DNA of 20,533 nucleotides from CAYYAQ01 sp964469555 (GCA_964469555.1 CAYYAQ010000094.1:1-20533), one strand, 5' to 3'. Positions 8,683 through 17,055 are shown, counted from the first letter of the stretch. Numbers and translations are program-made. The notes: generated by a model from the letters alone, not told the origin.

Positions 8683-8688
8683 TATGAT
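8683..8688 (+). promoter_or_regulatory. possible -10 box of kdsA
   Basis: TATGAT differs from TATAAT at one base and ends 9 bases before the kdsA ATG. A matching -35 is not clear. If used, transcription would begin at or within a few bases of the start codon, so the message would be leaderless or nearly so. Confidence 0.3.
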
Positions 8689-8697
8689 GTGTCTCAC

Positions 8698-9525
8698 ATG
8701 ACCCCTTCCACTCAGTCGGTGTCCGTAGGCGCGGTCACATTCGGCGGCGGCTCTCCGTTCGCCCTCATCGCCGGTCCGTGCGTCATCGAGAACCGCGAGC
8801 ACAGCCTTCGGCACGCCGCAGCGCTCCGCGACATCTGTTCCGCCGCCTCGGTGCCGCTGGTGTTCAAGAGTTCGTACGACAAGGCCAACCGCACGTCCCT
8901 CTCGGCGTACCGAGGTCCCGGATTGGAGGAGGGCCTGCAGATCCTCGCCGACGTCCGTAGGGAGCTCGACGTCCCGGTACTGACCGACGTGCACACCGAA
9001 GCTCAGGCCCGAGCCGCCGGAGAGGTCGTCGACGTGCTGCAGATCCCGGCATTCCTGTGCCGCCAGACGGACCTCCTGCTCGCGGCCGCGGGCACCGGCA
9101 AGACCGTCAACGTCAAGAAGGGCCAGTTCCTCGCTCCCGAAGACATGGTCAACGTCGTCGACAAGCTGCGCAGCGAGACGGACAAGATCCTGCTGACCGA
9201 CCGCGGGACGAGCTTCGGCTACCGCACGCTGATCGTCGACTTCGCGGGCTTCCCGACGATGCGCGCGAGCGGTCTGCCGCTCGTGTTCGACGCGACGCAC
9301 GCGGTACAACGACCGGGCGGGAAGGGCGCCTCGACGGGCGGCGACCGCACGAAGGTCCCCTACCTCGCGCGCGCGGCCGTGGCGTGTGGCGTCGACGGGC
9401 TGTTCATGGAAGTCCATGAAGACCCCGACAATGCCCCGTCGGACGGTCCCAACATGCTGCGACTCGATTCCCTCGGCGACCTTCTCGAGGAATTGAAACG
9501 CGTGCAAGATGCCGTGGCGACGTGA
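8698..9525 (+). CDS. kdsA: 3-deoxy-D-manno-octulosonate-8-phosphate synthase
   Basis: Condenses phosphoenolpyruvate with arabinose-5-phosphate to KDO-8-phosphate, for lipopolysaccharide inner core. The 275-residue length is normal. Motifs seen are LIAGPCVIEN, SSYDKANRTS, LQIPAFLCRQTDLL, VKKGQF, DATHAVQ, MEVHEDPDNAPSDGPN. C28 in AGPC, the His of DATH, the Glu of MEVHEDP and the Asp of APSD match the four ligands of the metal-dependent class (as in Aquifex) rather than the metal-free E. coli class, which has Asn in place of the Cys. An upstream in-frame extension to 8359 runs through the divergent rmlD-like gene and is rejected. It supports a Gram-negative envelope. The stop overlaps the next start (GTGA). 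Confidence 0.96.
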   Translation: MTPSTQSVSVGAVTFGGGSPFALIAGPCVIENREHSLRHAAALRDICSAASVPLVFKSSYDKANRTSLSAYRGPGLEEGLQILADVRRELDVPVLTDVHTEAQARAAGEVVDVLQIPAFLCRQTDLLLAAAGTGKTVNVKKGQFLAPEDMVNVVDKLRSETDKILLTDRGTSFGYRTLIVDFAGFPTMRASGLPLVFDATHAVQRPGGKGASTGGDRTKVPYLARAAVACGVDGLFMEVHEDPDNAPSDGPNMLRLDSLGDLLEELKRVQDAVAT

Positions 9526-11375
9526 CCGAACAGGACTTCGGATTCCGCACGGACTTCTACACCTTCGCGCCCGAGACCCTGGCGCGGGAACTTCCCGAGT
9601 TTCGAATCCTCCGTGAAGTCGGCAAGGGCTCGATGGGCATCGTCTACGAAGCCGAGCGCCGCTCAGACGGCAACCGCGTCGCCCTGAAGGTCCTGCCGCC
9701 TAGCCTGACATTGACCGACCGGGCACTCGCGCGCTTCGCGAAGGAAGGCGAGTTGATGTCGAAGATCGAACATCCGTCGATCGTGCGGGTGTTCGAGCAC
9801 GGTCGGCAGGGCCGCCTGCACTACTTCGTGATGGAGTTCGTCGACGGCACGACGCTCGCGGACCGCATCCGCATCGGTCCGCTGCCAGCGAAGGACGCCG
9901 CCAACCTCTGCGCGAAGATCGCGGACGCACTGCAGTTCGCCCACGACCACGGCGTCGTGCACCGCGACGTGAAGCCGGGCAACATCATCCTCGCCGAGGA
10001 CGGTCGCGTCGTGATCACCGACTTCGGTCTCGCGCGCGAGACCGGCACCGGGTCGTTCACAGAGAGCGGCGCGATCGTCGGCACGCCGATGTACATGGCA
10101 CCCGAGCAGATGCTGGGGCACCGAGGAGATGTCGACAGCCGCGCCGACGTCTACGGACTGGGCGCGACCCTGTTCGAGCTTCTGACCGGACACCCACCGT
10201 TCACAGCGCCGACGGCACAGGGCGTGCTCAAGGCCGTCCTCGAGAAGGAACCACCGCGTCCGGCGAGGCTGCGCGACGACCTGCCCGGTCCTCTCGAGGC
10301 GATCACGCTCCACGCCCTCGCCAAGAGCCCCGCCCACCGCTACGGCTCGGCCCGCGAGATGGCGGATGACCTGCGACGATTCCTCGCCGGCGAGCGGGTC
10401 TTCGCCCGTCTACCTTCCCCCACGCGCCGGCTCCTCCGGACGGCGCGGCAACATCCACTGTACACCGCGTTGATCCTGATCATCGTCGTGCTCTCGGCGA
10501 GCGCTTTCGGGCTGTTCGTCGATCGGGAGAAACAGCGAATCCTCGAGACGGTCGATCGCGCCGAGCTGCAGTTCAGCAAGGCCTCGCAACAGATGGCCGG
10601 CTTCCGCGCGCTGCAGCCGACGGAGAGGCTGGCTCACCTCAAGGAAGCGAAGCGTCTCGCCACCTCCGTCCTGGTCGAGGACGAATCGAACTTCCGAGCA
10701 TGGTTGATCCGCGCCCGCGTGCACCACCGGCTCGAAGACTGGAACAACGCGCTCTACGACCTGGATCGCGCCGCGGACTTGCTCACGGAACCCCGGGAGG
10801 ACATCCTCCGCTACCGCATCGACACGCTGCAAAACACCAACAAGCCCTCCGCGAGGCGGCGGTTGATGGAGGACCTCAGGACGCTCCTTCGGATCGACAA
10901 GAGTCCGGACACCCTGTGCATCGTCGCCGACTACATGCTGCGGTTCGCCGCGGTGACTTCAGATCCGAGGGACCGGGAGGATCTTCTGGCGCGGGTTGAA
11001 GAGATGCTCGGTCGCATCGCCGAACCCAACGGCCCAGCAGCGATCGCCCGCGCCCAGGTGTTGTTCCTGCGCGGGAAGAAAGACGCCGCCCGCGGCGCCG
11101 CGGCGCAGGCGTGCATCGACTTCTACGGCAACCCTCTCGTTCACGAGGAGGCGGCACGGGTCTACCGTGGCCTCGGCAAACTCGAGGTAGCCAGGGCCGA
11201 GGCCAGCATGGCGCGGCTGCTGAGGGGCGAGGAAAGCTCCGAGGATCTACCCGAGCCCCGACCAGGGCCGCCCGCCGGCAATCTCGACACGGGGCGCCTG
11301 CGCAGCTGGCTGGAGGATCTCGGTAGGTTGTTCGGTGAAGAGGCCAAGGGCAAGACGGGCGAGCCCCGAAAGTAG
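9522..11375 (+). CDS. membrane serine/threonine protein kinase with C-terminal helical-repeat region
   Basis: A 617-residue PknB-type kinase. The cytoplasmic kinase domain (about 27-295) has GKGSMGIV at 34-41, ATP-site Lys K56 in VALK, the catalytic loop HRDVKPGN with H147-D149, DFGLA at 167-171, and GTPMYMAPEQ. All key residues are present, so it should be active. A basic stretch precedes one membrane helix at about 312-332 (LILIIVVLSASAFGLF). The rest, about 285 residues, is helical and TPR-like (LKEAKRLATSVLVEDESNF, WNNALYDLDRAADLL) and would lie outside the cytoplasm as a sensor or binding part. The GTG start overlaps the kdsA stop by 4 bases, so translation is probably coupled. The target is unknown. 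Confidence 0.93.
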   Translation: MTEQDFGFRTDFYTFAPETLARELPEFRILREVGKGSMGIVYEAERRSDGNRVALKVLPPSLTLTDRALARFAKEGELMSKIEHPSIVRVFEHGRQGRLHYFVMEFVDGTTLADRIRIGPLPAKDAANLCAKIADALQFAHDHGVVHRDVKPGNIILAEDGRVVITDFGLARETGTGSFTESGAIVGTPMYMAPEQMLGHRGDVDSRADVYGLGATLFELLTGHPPFTAPTAQGVLKAVLEKEPPRPARLRDDLPGPLEAITLHALAKSPAHRYGSAREMADDLRRFLAGERVFARLPSPTRRLLRTARQHPLYTALILIIVVLSASAFGLFVDREKQRILETVDRAELQFSKASQQMAGFRALQPTERLAHLKEAKRLATSVLVEDESNFRAWLIRARVHHRLEDWNNALYDLDRAADLLTEPREDILRYRIDTLQNTNKPSARRRLMEDLRTLLRIDKSPDTLCIVADYMLRFAAVTSDPRDREDLLARVEEMLGRIAEPNGPAAIARAQVLFLRGKKDAARGAAAQACIDFYGNPLVHEEAARVYRGLGKLEVARAEASMARLLRGEESSEDLPEPRPGPPAGNLDTGRLRSWLEDLGRLFGEEAKGKTGEPRK

Positions 11376-11619
11376 CGGTCCTTTTCGTCTCGACGCAATG
11401 ACTGTGGCCGACGTCGTGGGGGTGCGATCGTGGGAAGAAATGACCGCGCCATCGGCTCCGTCCCGAGTCGTCCCCTGAGCCCCTCGGAGTCCCGAAGCCT
11501 CTGGCTGGAGACCACTTCCATCCCGTCACCCCCGAGAAAGTCCGTCCCGGGTCCAGCGGGTGTGAGAGGGAAGTTCCAGGATAGGTCCGTCGCCCAGGTC
11601 CGCCCAAACCACGAAGTAA

Positions 11620-11649
11620 CACCCGTGGGGGGCAACCCTCTCGCGGGTG
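11620..11649 (+). other. long hairpin
   Basis: CACCCG (11620-11625) pairs with CGGGTG (11644-11649). The inner bases 11626-11632 can pair on with 11637-11643 including G-U pairs, leaving a 4-base loop CAAC. The stem is about 13 pairs without bulges. Confidence 0.6.
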
Positions 11650-11653
11650 CCCT

Positions 11654-11676
11654 GTCGAGTGGATGGTCCGCTCGAC
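11654..11676 (+). other. hairpin upstream of the terminator
   Basis: GTCGAGTGG (11654-11662) pairs with CCGCTCGAC (11668-11676), 9 pairs with one G-U, around the 5-base loop ATGGT. The loop is complementary to ACCAT at 11691-11695 in the loop of the next hairpin. Confidence 0.65.
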
Positions 11677-11679
11677 TAG

Positions 11680-11724
11680 CCAGGAGTCGGACCATCAGGC
11701 AGGGGGCCCGACTTCTGGTTTTTT
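11680..11724 (+). terminator. strong intrinsic terminator
   Basis: CCAGGAGTCGG (11680-11690) pairs with CCGACTTCTGG (11708-11718), 11 pairs with one G-U, followed at once by six T (11719-11724). It reads on the plus strand and lies 305 bases after the kinase stop, so it would end the kdsA-kinase transcript or an RNA encoded between. Confidence 0.8.
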
Positions 11725-11727
11725 CTC

Positions 11728-11760
11728 CTCCACCGTAGGGGATCCTCGTAAGCGGTGGAG
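11728..11760 (+). other. hairpin directly after the terminator
   Basis: CTCCACCG (11728-11735) pairs perfectly with CGGTGGAG (11753-11760) around a 17-base loop that contains GGATCC. No T-run follows on either strand in the right place, so it is not itself an intrinsic terminator. Confidence 0.5.
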
Positions 11761-11850
11761 AAGCCCGAGTGACGCCCGGGCAGGCAAAGGGATACCGTGA
11801 ATTTGTCGGAGATGTCCGTCGCCACTCCTGGTTGCGGACACTCCCACACT

Positions 11851-11882
11851 AGCGGCCCATCGGGTATTGTCGGTGGCCCGCT
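11851..11882 (+). other. hairpin just upstream of the FG-GAP gene
   Basis: AGCGGCCCA (11851-11859) pairs with TGGCCCGCT (11874-11882) with a single C-C mismatch. It ends 18 bases before the ATG at 11901, where it could affect ribosome access if it is in the transcript. Confidence 0.4.
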
Positions 11883-11900
11883 GAGTCCCCTCGCAAGCCT

Positions 11901-13712
11901 ATGCAAGCGACCCACACCGCATGCGTCATCGCCGTCGTGCTGACAGGCGGAATCGCCGCCCAGGGTGGTGGACGTACGGGGAGTCCCATTCGATCGGTGG
12001 CACCGCGCTACCCTGAGGATCGCGAGATGGCCCGATTCGTTCCGTTCGTCGACAAGAACACCAAGGAACTGCGCGTCGGTCCGATCGCCTGCGGCGCGGC
12101 TGACTTCGACGGGGACAAGAACGTCGACCTGTGGTTCCTCGGTCACGGCGACAAGCCAGGCGAGATCGCCGTGCAGCTCAGCAACACGGCAAGCCTCGGT
12201 CGGTTCTACCGCCGCGATTCGGTGGCAACGAGCAACTTCGTCTCAGCCGCGACCTACCACACGTCCACGTCCTCGGTATCGCAGCTCCTGGTCATCGATC
12301 CGGCGAGCGAGGACCCGATGCTGCTCCACTGGAACCCGAAGAAGAAGGGCGGCGATCCCCGCGATGGCTCCCTCGGCGGGTCCCTCTCCGGTTGGAAAAT
12401 CGGCAAGGGCGTCACCGAGATCGCCGCCGCTGACCACGCCAAAGATGGCCACGACGACATCGTCGCGCTGCAGACACTGTCGAACAACAGCACCGCCATC
12501 CACAAGCTCGTGATGGGCACCCAGAAGTTCAGCTACTTGTGGGTCGAGCAGAAGATCACCGCCATCATCCCCGCGAAGCTCGAGAATCTCCGCATCCTGG
12601 ACATCAACGGCGACGGTCGCAGCGACATCGTCGCCAGCTCGCCGGGCATCGGAGTCCTCGTCTGCCGCGACACCGGCAAGGGTGGTTTCGACGTCGCAGG
12701 GTTCTGGCCGACGTCCAATCTCCCAATCAAGGACATCGCGGTCGGCGACCTGGACGGCAACGGCCTCCACGACATCGCGATCTGCTTCGACCAGGGCATC
12801 GTCGTGATGGAAGCGGTCTCACCGGGAAGCTCGCCGACCAACCCGTGGCGCCCGCGGTACTTCCTGAACCCCAAGACCATCGGCAACCTCGCGACCTGCC
12901 GCATCGTCAACGTGGACGGGCGTGGCACGATGGTGGTCTACGGATTCCCCGCGGACGGCAAGTCCTACGTAATCCACCCTCACAACCCGGGAGCGTTCGG
13001 CATCGTCAAGCCCTGGGTCGAGCCAGCACCTTCGTGGATGGTCGGCGCAGGAGTGATCGGGCGGAGCCTGATCGTGGCCGATGTCGACAACGACCGGGAC
13101 AACGATCTCGTCATACAGTCTCCCGACGGAGTCGACTGGATGACCCTGCGCAATCCGTATGTCTCGTTCGCGCCCATCGGACTCACGGATTTCGACAAGG
13201 GCCCCGCGCCCAAGACCGAAGGCCCGAAGTCCCGCCGGCTCAACGTCACCGTCGACATCCCCCAGGCAGTGATCGACGCGAACATCCTCTTCGTCGAGAT
13301 CGGGATGTACGTGAAGGACCCGAAGGATCCGAACGTCCGCGACGACGAGAGCTGGCTCTACTGGGGCCGCTTGATGCCCGCCATCGACACCAACAAGAAG
13401 AACGCATCGTTCACCGTGTTCTACGACGAGGATCCGGACTCCTTCAAGTTGCTCGTGGAGACCTACAGGAAGAAGCGCGCCGCAAACATCAACACGTTCT
13501 TCGACGTCTATCCCAAGGGCGAGTGGGAGACGATCCGCGGTGGCCCGAACATGTTCATGACCGTGCACGCCGTGGACAAGAGCAAACGCTTCGAGTCGGT
13601 CAACGGCGACGAGCCACCGACGCCGCGTGGATCGACGCTCGGTGGAAAGTGGGTGCTCGTGGCCAAGCCGCCGAGCCCGAAGGGTGACCTGGAATTGCTG
13701 CCGTTCGAATAA
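11901..13712 (+). CDS. secreted FG-GAP/VCBS-repeat protein
   Basis: A 603-residue exported protein, probably a calcium-binding beta-propeller involved in binding at or outside the cell surface. The signal peptide covers about residues 1-20 (hydrophobic stretch, then GGIAAQ). Acidic FG-GAP loops with the DxDxDxxxDL pattern are DFDGDKNVDL (about 69), DINGDGRSDI (about 234), DLDGNGLHDI (about 283) and DVDNDRDNDL (about 394), plus a weaker DHAKDGHDDI near 177. After about residue 430 there is a separate C-terminal domain (VDIPQAVIDANILFVEIGMY...) that I do not recognise. The ATG at 11901 has no clear ribosome site. The methyltransferase starts 5 bases after its stop, so the two may be co-transcribed. 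The ligand is unknown. Confidence 0.88.
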   Translation: MQATHTACVIAVVLTGGIAAQGGGRTGSPIRSVAPRYPEDREMARFVPFVDKNTKELRVGPIACGAADFDGDKNVDLWFLGHGDKPGEIAVQLSNTASLGRFYRRDSVATSNFVSAATYHTSTSSVSQLLVIDPASEDPMLLHWNPKKKGGDPRDGSLGGSLSGWKIGKGVTEIAAADHAKDGHDDIVALQTLSNNSTAIHKLVMGTQKFSYLWVEQKITAIIPAKLENLRILDINGDGRSDIVASSPGIGVLVCRDTGKGGFDVAGFWPTSNLPIKDIAVGDLDGNGLHDIAICFDQGIVVMEAVSPGSSPTNPWRPRYFLNPKTIGNLATCRIVNVDGRGTMVVYGFPADGKSYVIHPHNPGAFGIVKPWVEPAPSWMVGAGVIGRSLIVADVDNDRDNDLVIQSPDGVDWMTLRNPYVSFAPIGLTDFDKGPAPKTEGPKSRRLNVTVDIPQAVIDANILFVEIGMYVKDPKDPNVRDDESWLYWGRLMPAIDTNKKNASFTVFYDEDPDSFKLLVETYRKKRAANINTFFDVYPKGEWETIRGGPNMFMTVHAVDKSKRFESVNGDEPPTPRGSTLGGKWVLVAKPPSPKGDLELLPFE

Positions 13713-13717
13713 CGGAC

Positions 13718-14455
13718 GTGCCTCAGTTCGATATCCCGCGATTCCTCGCCGGTCGATTCTTTGCGCTGTTGAAGCGACTCGAGCCCGACTCGGTGTTGGA
13801 CGTCGGTTGCGGTCGCGGGAGGCTGCTGCGGCAGTGCGTTGACGCGGGGATCGCAGTTCACGGCGCGGAGCCATCATCGGACACCGTCACCGAACTCACT
13901 GCCGGAGGACTCGAGTGCTCCGCCGCCGCCGCCGAGTCCCTCCCATTCGACGACGGGAGCTTCGACTGGGTGACGATGCGGCACATCAGCCACCACCTCG
14001 CCGACGAACGCCCGGCTCTCGCGGAGGCGTTCCGCGTCTGTCGAAGCGGCGTGCTGGTGGCGGAGCCGTGGCTCGATCTGAGTATCGCGAGCCAGCGCGT
14101 GGCGCGGCGGTTCGACGCGTGGCTCGAGGAACAGAACCGGAGGGTCGGGCACATCCACCGCGTGCCGCTGTCCGCGGACGACTTCCTCGCCGCGCTACCC
14201 GACGGTGTCGAGGTCGACTCCGTGCTCGAACAGGTGCTAGTCCTGCAGGACCGACCGTCGGATTGGCTGCGGTCGGAGGCCGAGCAGTTCCTCGGAGACA
14301 TCGACGCGGCAGGGAAGGAGGAGCTCGAGTCCATCGAGGCCGCGGCGGCGGTCGATGGCCTGACCTACAACGGCACGTCGATCTTGCGCTTGCGCCTGGT
14401 CAATCCCCAGAGCGCGAAGGCGAGCAGCAGCACGCCAAGGCCGAGCACCCCGTAG
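13718..14455 (+). CDS. class I SAM-dependent methyltransferase
   Basis: A 245-residue Methyltransf_11-like enzyme. The SAM-binding motif VLDVGCGRGRLL is at 26-37, an acidic residue ends the second strand (HGAEPSSD), AAAESLPFDDGSFDWVTMRHISHHL is the motif for the third and fourth strands, and the fold is complete by about residue 225. The GTG at 13718 is used as start and gives a normal N-terminus. The methyl acceptor is unknown. The last part overlaps the CHAT gene on the other strand by 91 bases; the low-complexity tail SAKASSSTPRPSTP lies in that overlap and is probably not part of the fold. Confidence 0.88.
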   Translation: MPQFDIPRFLAGRFFALLKRLEPDSVLDVGCGRGRLLRQCVDAGIAVHGAEPSSDTVTELTAGGLECSAAAAESLPFDDGSFDWVTMRHISHHLADERPALAEAFRVCRSGVLVAEPWLDLSIASQRVARRFDAWLEEQNRRVGHIHRVPLSADDFLAALPDGVEVDSVLEQVLVLQDRPSDWLRSEAEQFLGDIDAAGKEELESIEAAAAVDGLTYNGTSILRLRLVNPQSAKASSSTPRPSTP

Positions 14456-17055
14456 AACAGGAAGTTCTGCTCTGGCTCCGCCGTCGCGACGTTTGCCCCG
14501 GTCGCCGGCGGCGGCGCGAAGACTCCGAACCCGGCCCAGTAGGACGGATGCGCGTAGTTCGCTGCATTGGACAGGGTCTCCCGCGCCCGCCGCATCGCTT
14601 CGCCCTCGTCGCAGCCGGCGGCGAGATGGTGGTGGAACTGACCCATCAGGTCCTTCGTCGCCTGCTGGTTCATCTCCCAGTGCGACGCGACGACGGCACG
14701 GGCTTTCGCCGCCAGAGGCCCCCACAGCAGCCCCTTGACGCCTTCACCGCCGGCGCGCTCGGTGCCTGAGGTCCGACAGGAACTGAAGACGACCAACATG
14801 TTGTCCATCCTCAGCGTCGCGAGTGTCCCCATGTCCAACGCGTCCCCGCTGAGCATCAACAGCGATGCCGACGGAATCCGCGGGTTGCTGACCGCGTGGC
14901 AACTCACGTGAAGAGTGCAAAAATCGAGTTGCTTCAACGTCTCGCGTAGCTGAGCGTACGTGGCCTGAGCACGCTGCTTTCGCACGTGATCTGGGTGCGC
15001 GCTCGAGACGAGATCGCCCTCTTCTTCGGAGAAGACGAGGTCTGCCAACTTGTGCGTAGCTCGATCGTCAGTCGATGGCTCCGCGGAATCGAAGATCAGC
15101 GTCCGCCCGAGACGCGGCTTACGCCGCGTGAGTTCCGAGAGCACGGCGATCGAGGGCGTGCGGTAGACGACGTTGCGAACACCGAGCGGCTTGCCATCGA
15201 CGCGCATCGCCTCGATCGGCAGATCCCCCATCTCGCTGTCGGGGCAGACGACGATGGCGCTACCGGCGGCGATTCGACTGCGGACGCTCTCGGGAAGGAA
15301 GAACCCGGTCGCAGCATCCAGGGCTGGCCACGGGTCCCCGCCCGGCTTGCGGACCGCGGCGACGGCGTCGAGATACCGCTGTTCACCCGTGCGGACGTCG
15401 CCCAGATCGAGGACGTCCACGGTGCTTCCCTGCGCGACGACGAGGTACACCCTGGGACGATCGAGGCTCTTGCCGGTCCAGAACGACAAGAAGGTGGTCC
15501 CCGCGAACGAGCCGACCAGGTCCATCATGGCTGCCTCGGACAGGGCTTCCACGCGTTGCCGCGCGTCGCGGGATCGCCACCGGTCGAGTTTGAGACGGTG
15601 ATAGCGAACGTCCGCGGCGCTCCGCGCCTTCGCCAGGTCCGTGAGCGCCTCGTGGTACTTGACTAGCTCCTTCGACGAGGGAGGACTGCGCAGCCAGTCG
15701 AGAAGACCACGCGCCTTCATCCGGTCGATCGTCGCGAGAGCATGTGGCGATCCGATCGCTCCGAACAACGCGAGTCGGAGCACGCCGTCGACGGCTTCCA
15801 GCTGGCCGGGTTCGAGCCAGGCGATCCCGAGGGCATCGAGCGGGATCCCCTTCCGGATCTCTTCGACCTCCGTCAACGCCCGCGAGTAGTAGTCGAGCGC
15901 CTCGACCGGAACCTCGCGGCGTTCGGCGAGGCGACCGAGGTCCTTCAGTGTCTCGGCGCGTTCCGCCCGCTCGGTCCACGATGTCTTCCCGCGGAGCATC
16001 TCGAGCACTTCGTCAAACACCCTCTGCGCCACGTCCAGCTTACCCAGGGCGAGATAGCAGTCACCCTGGCCATTGAGAGCCGCGGCGAGAACTTGAGGGT
16101 CGTTCCGCCTCTTCGCGCCGAGGATAGCTTCGCCGTAGTAGCGCAACGCCGACGACAGCAGGCGCTCCGCCTTCGCAGGGTCCGTGTCCAACCACGCCTT
16201 CTGCGCCAGGCGCTCCTTTGCGTCAGCGAGGAGCAGCGCACACTCCGGGAGCTTGTCCTTGCGGTACAGCTTCGCGGCCTCCTCCGCGCAGAAGTCGAAG
16301 TTGCCCTGCCTGTAGTCGATCACCGCGCGGGGATACCGCGAGTCCTCACTCGTGACTTCATCGAGGTAGAGCTTCGCCCGATCGAAGTCGCGCAGCTCCA
16401 CAAAGTGCCACGCCAATCGGCTGAAGACCTCGTCGCGCAGATCTTTCTTGTCCTCGAACTGCTTCAGTTCGAGACCGAGTTCCCGCAACTGGTTCACGGC
16501 TCGCGTCGGGCGGCGCGTGAGATCGATCCAGGCGCGGAGAAGGGACAGGTAGCCCGTGTAGTTTGAATAGCCCTTCCTCATCTTCTTGAGGTCGGTCTCC
16601 GACGCGGTACCGCGCAAGTACTCGCCGTCCTTCAAGTCGTCGTCGAGCATCGCGAGGAACTCGTGCTCGGGCATCGTCCGCGACAGGGTGATGAGCAGCA
16701 CGGCGCGGTAGTACGTGAAGTAGACGTTCTGCTTGAACGCACTCCGTCGAATCTCCCTGCCTACTTCCGCCGATTTCGGTCTCGCGATGTCGGTGTCGAG
16801 GTGCAGATAGACCTCGGCGCGGCGCACGCCGATAAAGAAGTGGTACTGCGCCTTTCGCTTCGCATCGACCTCTAGCCGGCCGACCAACGACTCGGCCAAG
16901 GTGAGCAAGGCGAGCGTCGCGTTCGCGCTGTTCCGCCGCTTCGTCAGATCGCCTTCGACCTTGCCGAGCTCTTCGACAGCCTGCGCGAACATCGCTCTAA
17001 ACTCCTGGTCAGGAGTCTGTGCCGCCAGCGAAACGGGCAGCAGAGATGCCACCAC
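14365..17055 (-). CDS. TPR-CHAT domain protein (caspase/separase-like protease), membrane-anchored
   Basis: Roughly 896 residues. A hydrophobic signal-like segment ends in SLAAQ. Then a long helical TPR-like region runs to about 560, with repeats such as LNGQGDCYLALGKLDVAQRVFDE. The C-terminal CHAT domain has the dyad His H720 in LHVSCHA and Cys C760 in VVFSSCRTSGTE, then KGLLWGPLAAKARAVVASHWE and HPSYWAGFGVF as in the family. Near the end is one membrane helix (LFYGVLGLGVLLLAFALWGL) followed by TRRKRK, a positive-inside signal, so the bulk should face outside the cytoplasm. It follows the anti-sigma gene. The start is uncertain: the frame is open to 17322 but the only usual starts near the signal segment are GTGs at 17055 and 17052. 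It may cleave the anti-sigma or another envelope protein; this is inference. Confidence 0.85.
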   Translation of the reverse strand: MVASLLPVSLAAQTPDQEFRAMFAQAVEELGKVEGDLTKRRNSANATLALLTLAESLVGRLEVDAKRKAQYHFFIGVRRAEVYLHLDTDIARPKSAEVGREIRRSAFKQNVYFTYYRAVLLITLSRTMPEHEFLAMLDDDLKDGEYLRGTASETDLKKMRKGYSNYTGYLSLLRAWIDLTRRPTRAVNQLRELGLELKQFEDKKDLRDEVFSRLAWHFVELRDFDRAKLYLDEVTSEDSRYPRAVIDYRQGNFDFCAEEAAKLYRKDKLPECALLLADAKERLAQKAWLDTDPAKAERLLSSALRYYGEAILGAKRRNDPQVLAAALNGQGDCYLALGKLDVAQRVFDEVLEMLRGKTSWTERAERAETLKDLGRLAERREVPVEALDYYSRALTEVEEIRKGIPLDALGIAWLEPGQLEAVDGVLRLALFGAIGSPHALATIDRMKARGLLDWLRSPPSSKELVKYHEALTDLAKARSAADVRYHRLKLDRWRSRDARQRVEALSEAAMMDLVGSFAGTTFLSFWTGKSLDRPRVYLVVAQGSTVDVLDLGDVRTGEQRYLDAVAAVRKPGGDPWPALDAATGFFLPESVRSRIAAGSAIVVCPDSEMGDLPIEAMRVDGKPLGVRNVVYRTPSIAVLSELTRRKPRLGRTLIFDSAEPSTDDRATHKLADLVFSEEEGDLVSSAHPDHVRKQRAQATYAQLRETLKQLDFCTLHVSCHAVSNPRIPSASLLMLSGDALDMGTLATLRMDNMLVVFSSCRTSGTERAGGEGVKGLLWGPLAAKARAVVASHWEMNQQATKDLMGQFHHHLAAGCDEGEAMRRARETLSNAANYAHPSYWAGFGVFAPPPATGANVATAEPEQNFLFYGVLGLGVLLLAFALWGLTRRKRKIDVPL

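Larger units (their letters stand above)
11376..11900 (+). other. 525-base gap rich in RNA hairpins; candidate ncRNA or leader
   Basis: No convincing coding region: short open frames here (for example 11430-11738) have no domain and are out of keeping with the structure. At least five strong inverted repeats lie between 11620 and 11882, including an intrinsic terminator. The first 240 bases (11376-11619) show little I can assign. I compared by eye with RNase P RNA, tmRNA, SRP RNA, 5S rRNA and common riboswitches (cobalamin, TPP, FMN, c-di-GMP) and saw no core match. It may be a long 3' untranslated end of the kinase transcript, a separate small RNA, or a regulatory leader. The last 176 bases would be the 5' region of the FG-GAP gene. 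Confidence 0.5.

Noticed and set aside
8359..8697. Upstream in-frame extension of kdsA
   Set aside because: It runs through the divergent rmlD-like gene and adds 113 residues absent from the family.
11530..11550. GAGAAAGTCCGTCCCGGG, which resembles the RNase P RNA start GAGGAAAGTCCGGG
   Set aside because: The matching 3' core (ACAGAA with CCGGCTTA) is not found in the next 400 bases, so an RNase P RNA is not supported.
11430..11738. 102-codon open frame in the hairpin-rich gap
   Set aside because: No domain, it crosses the intrinsic terminator and its T-run, and composition is unlike the neighbouring genes.
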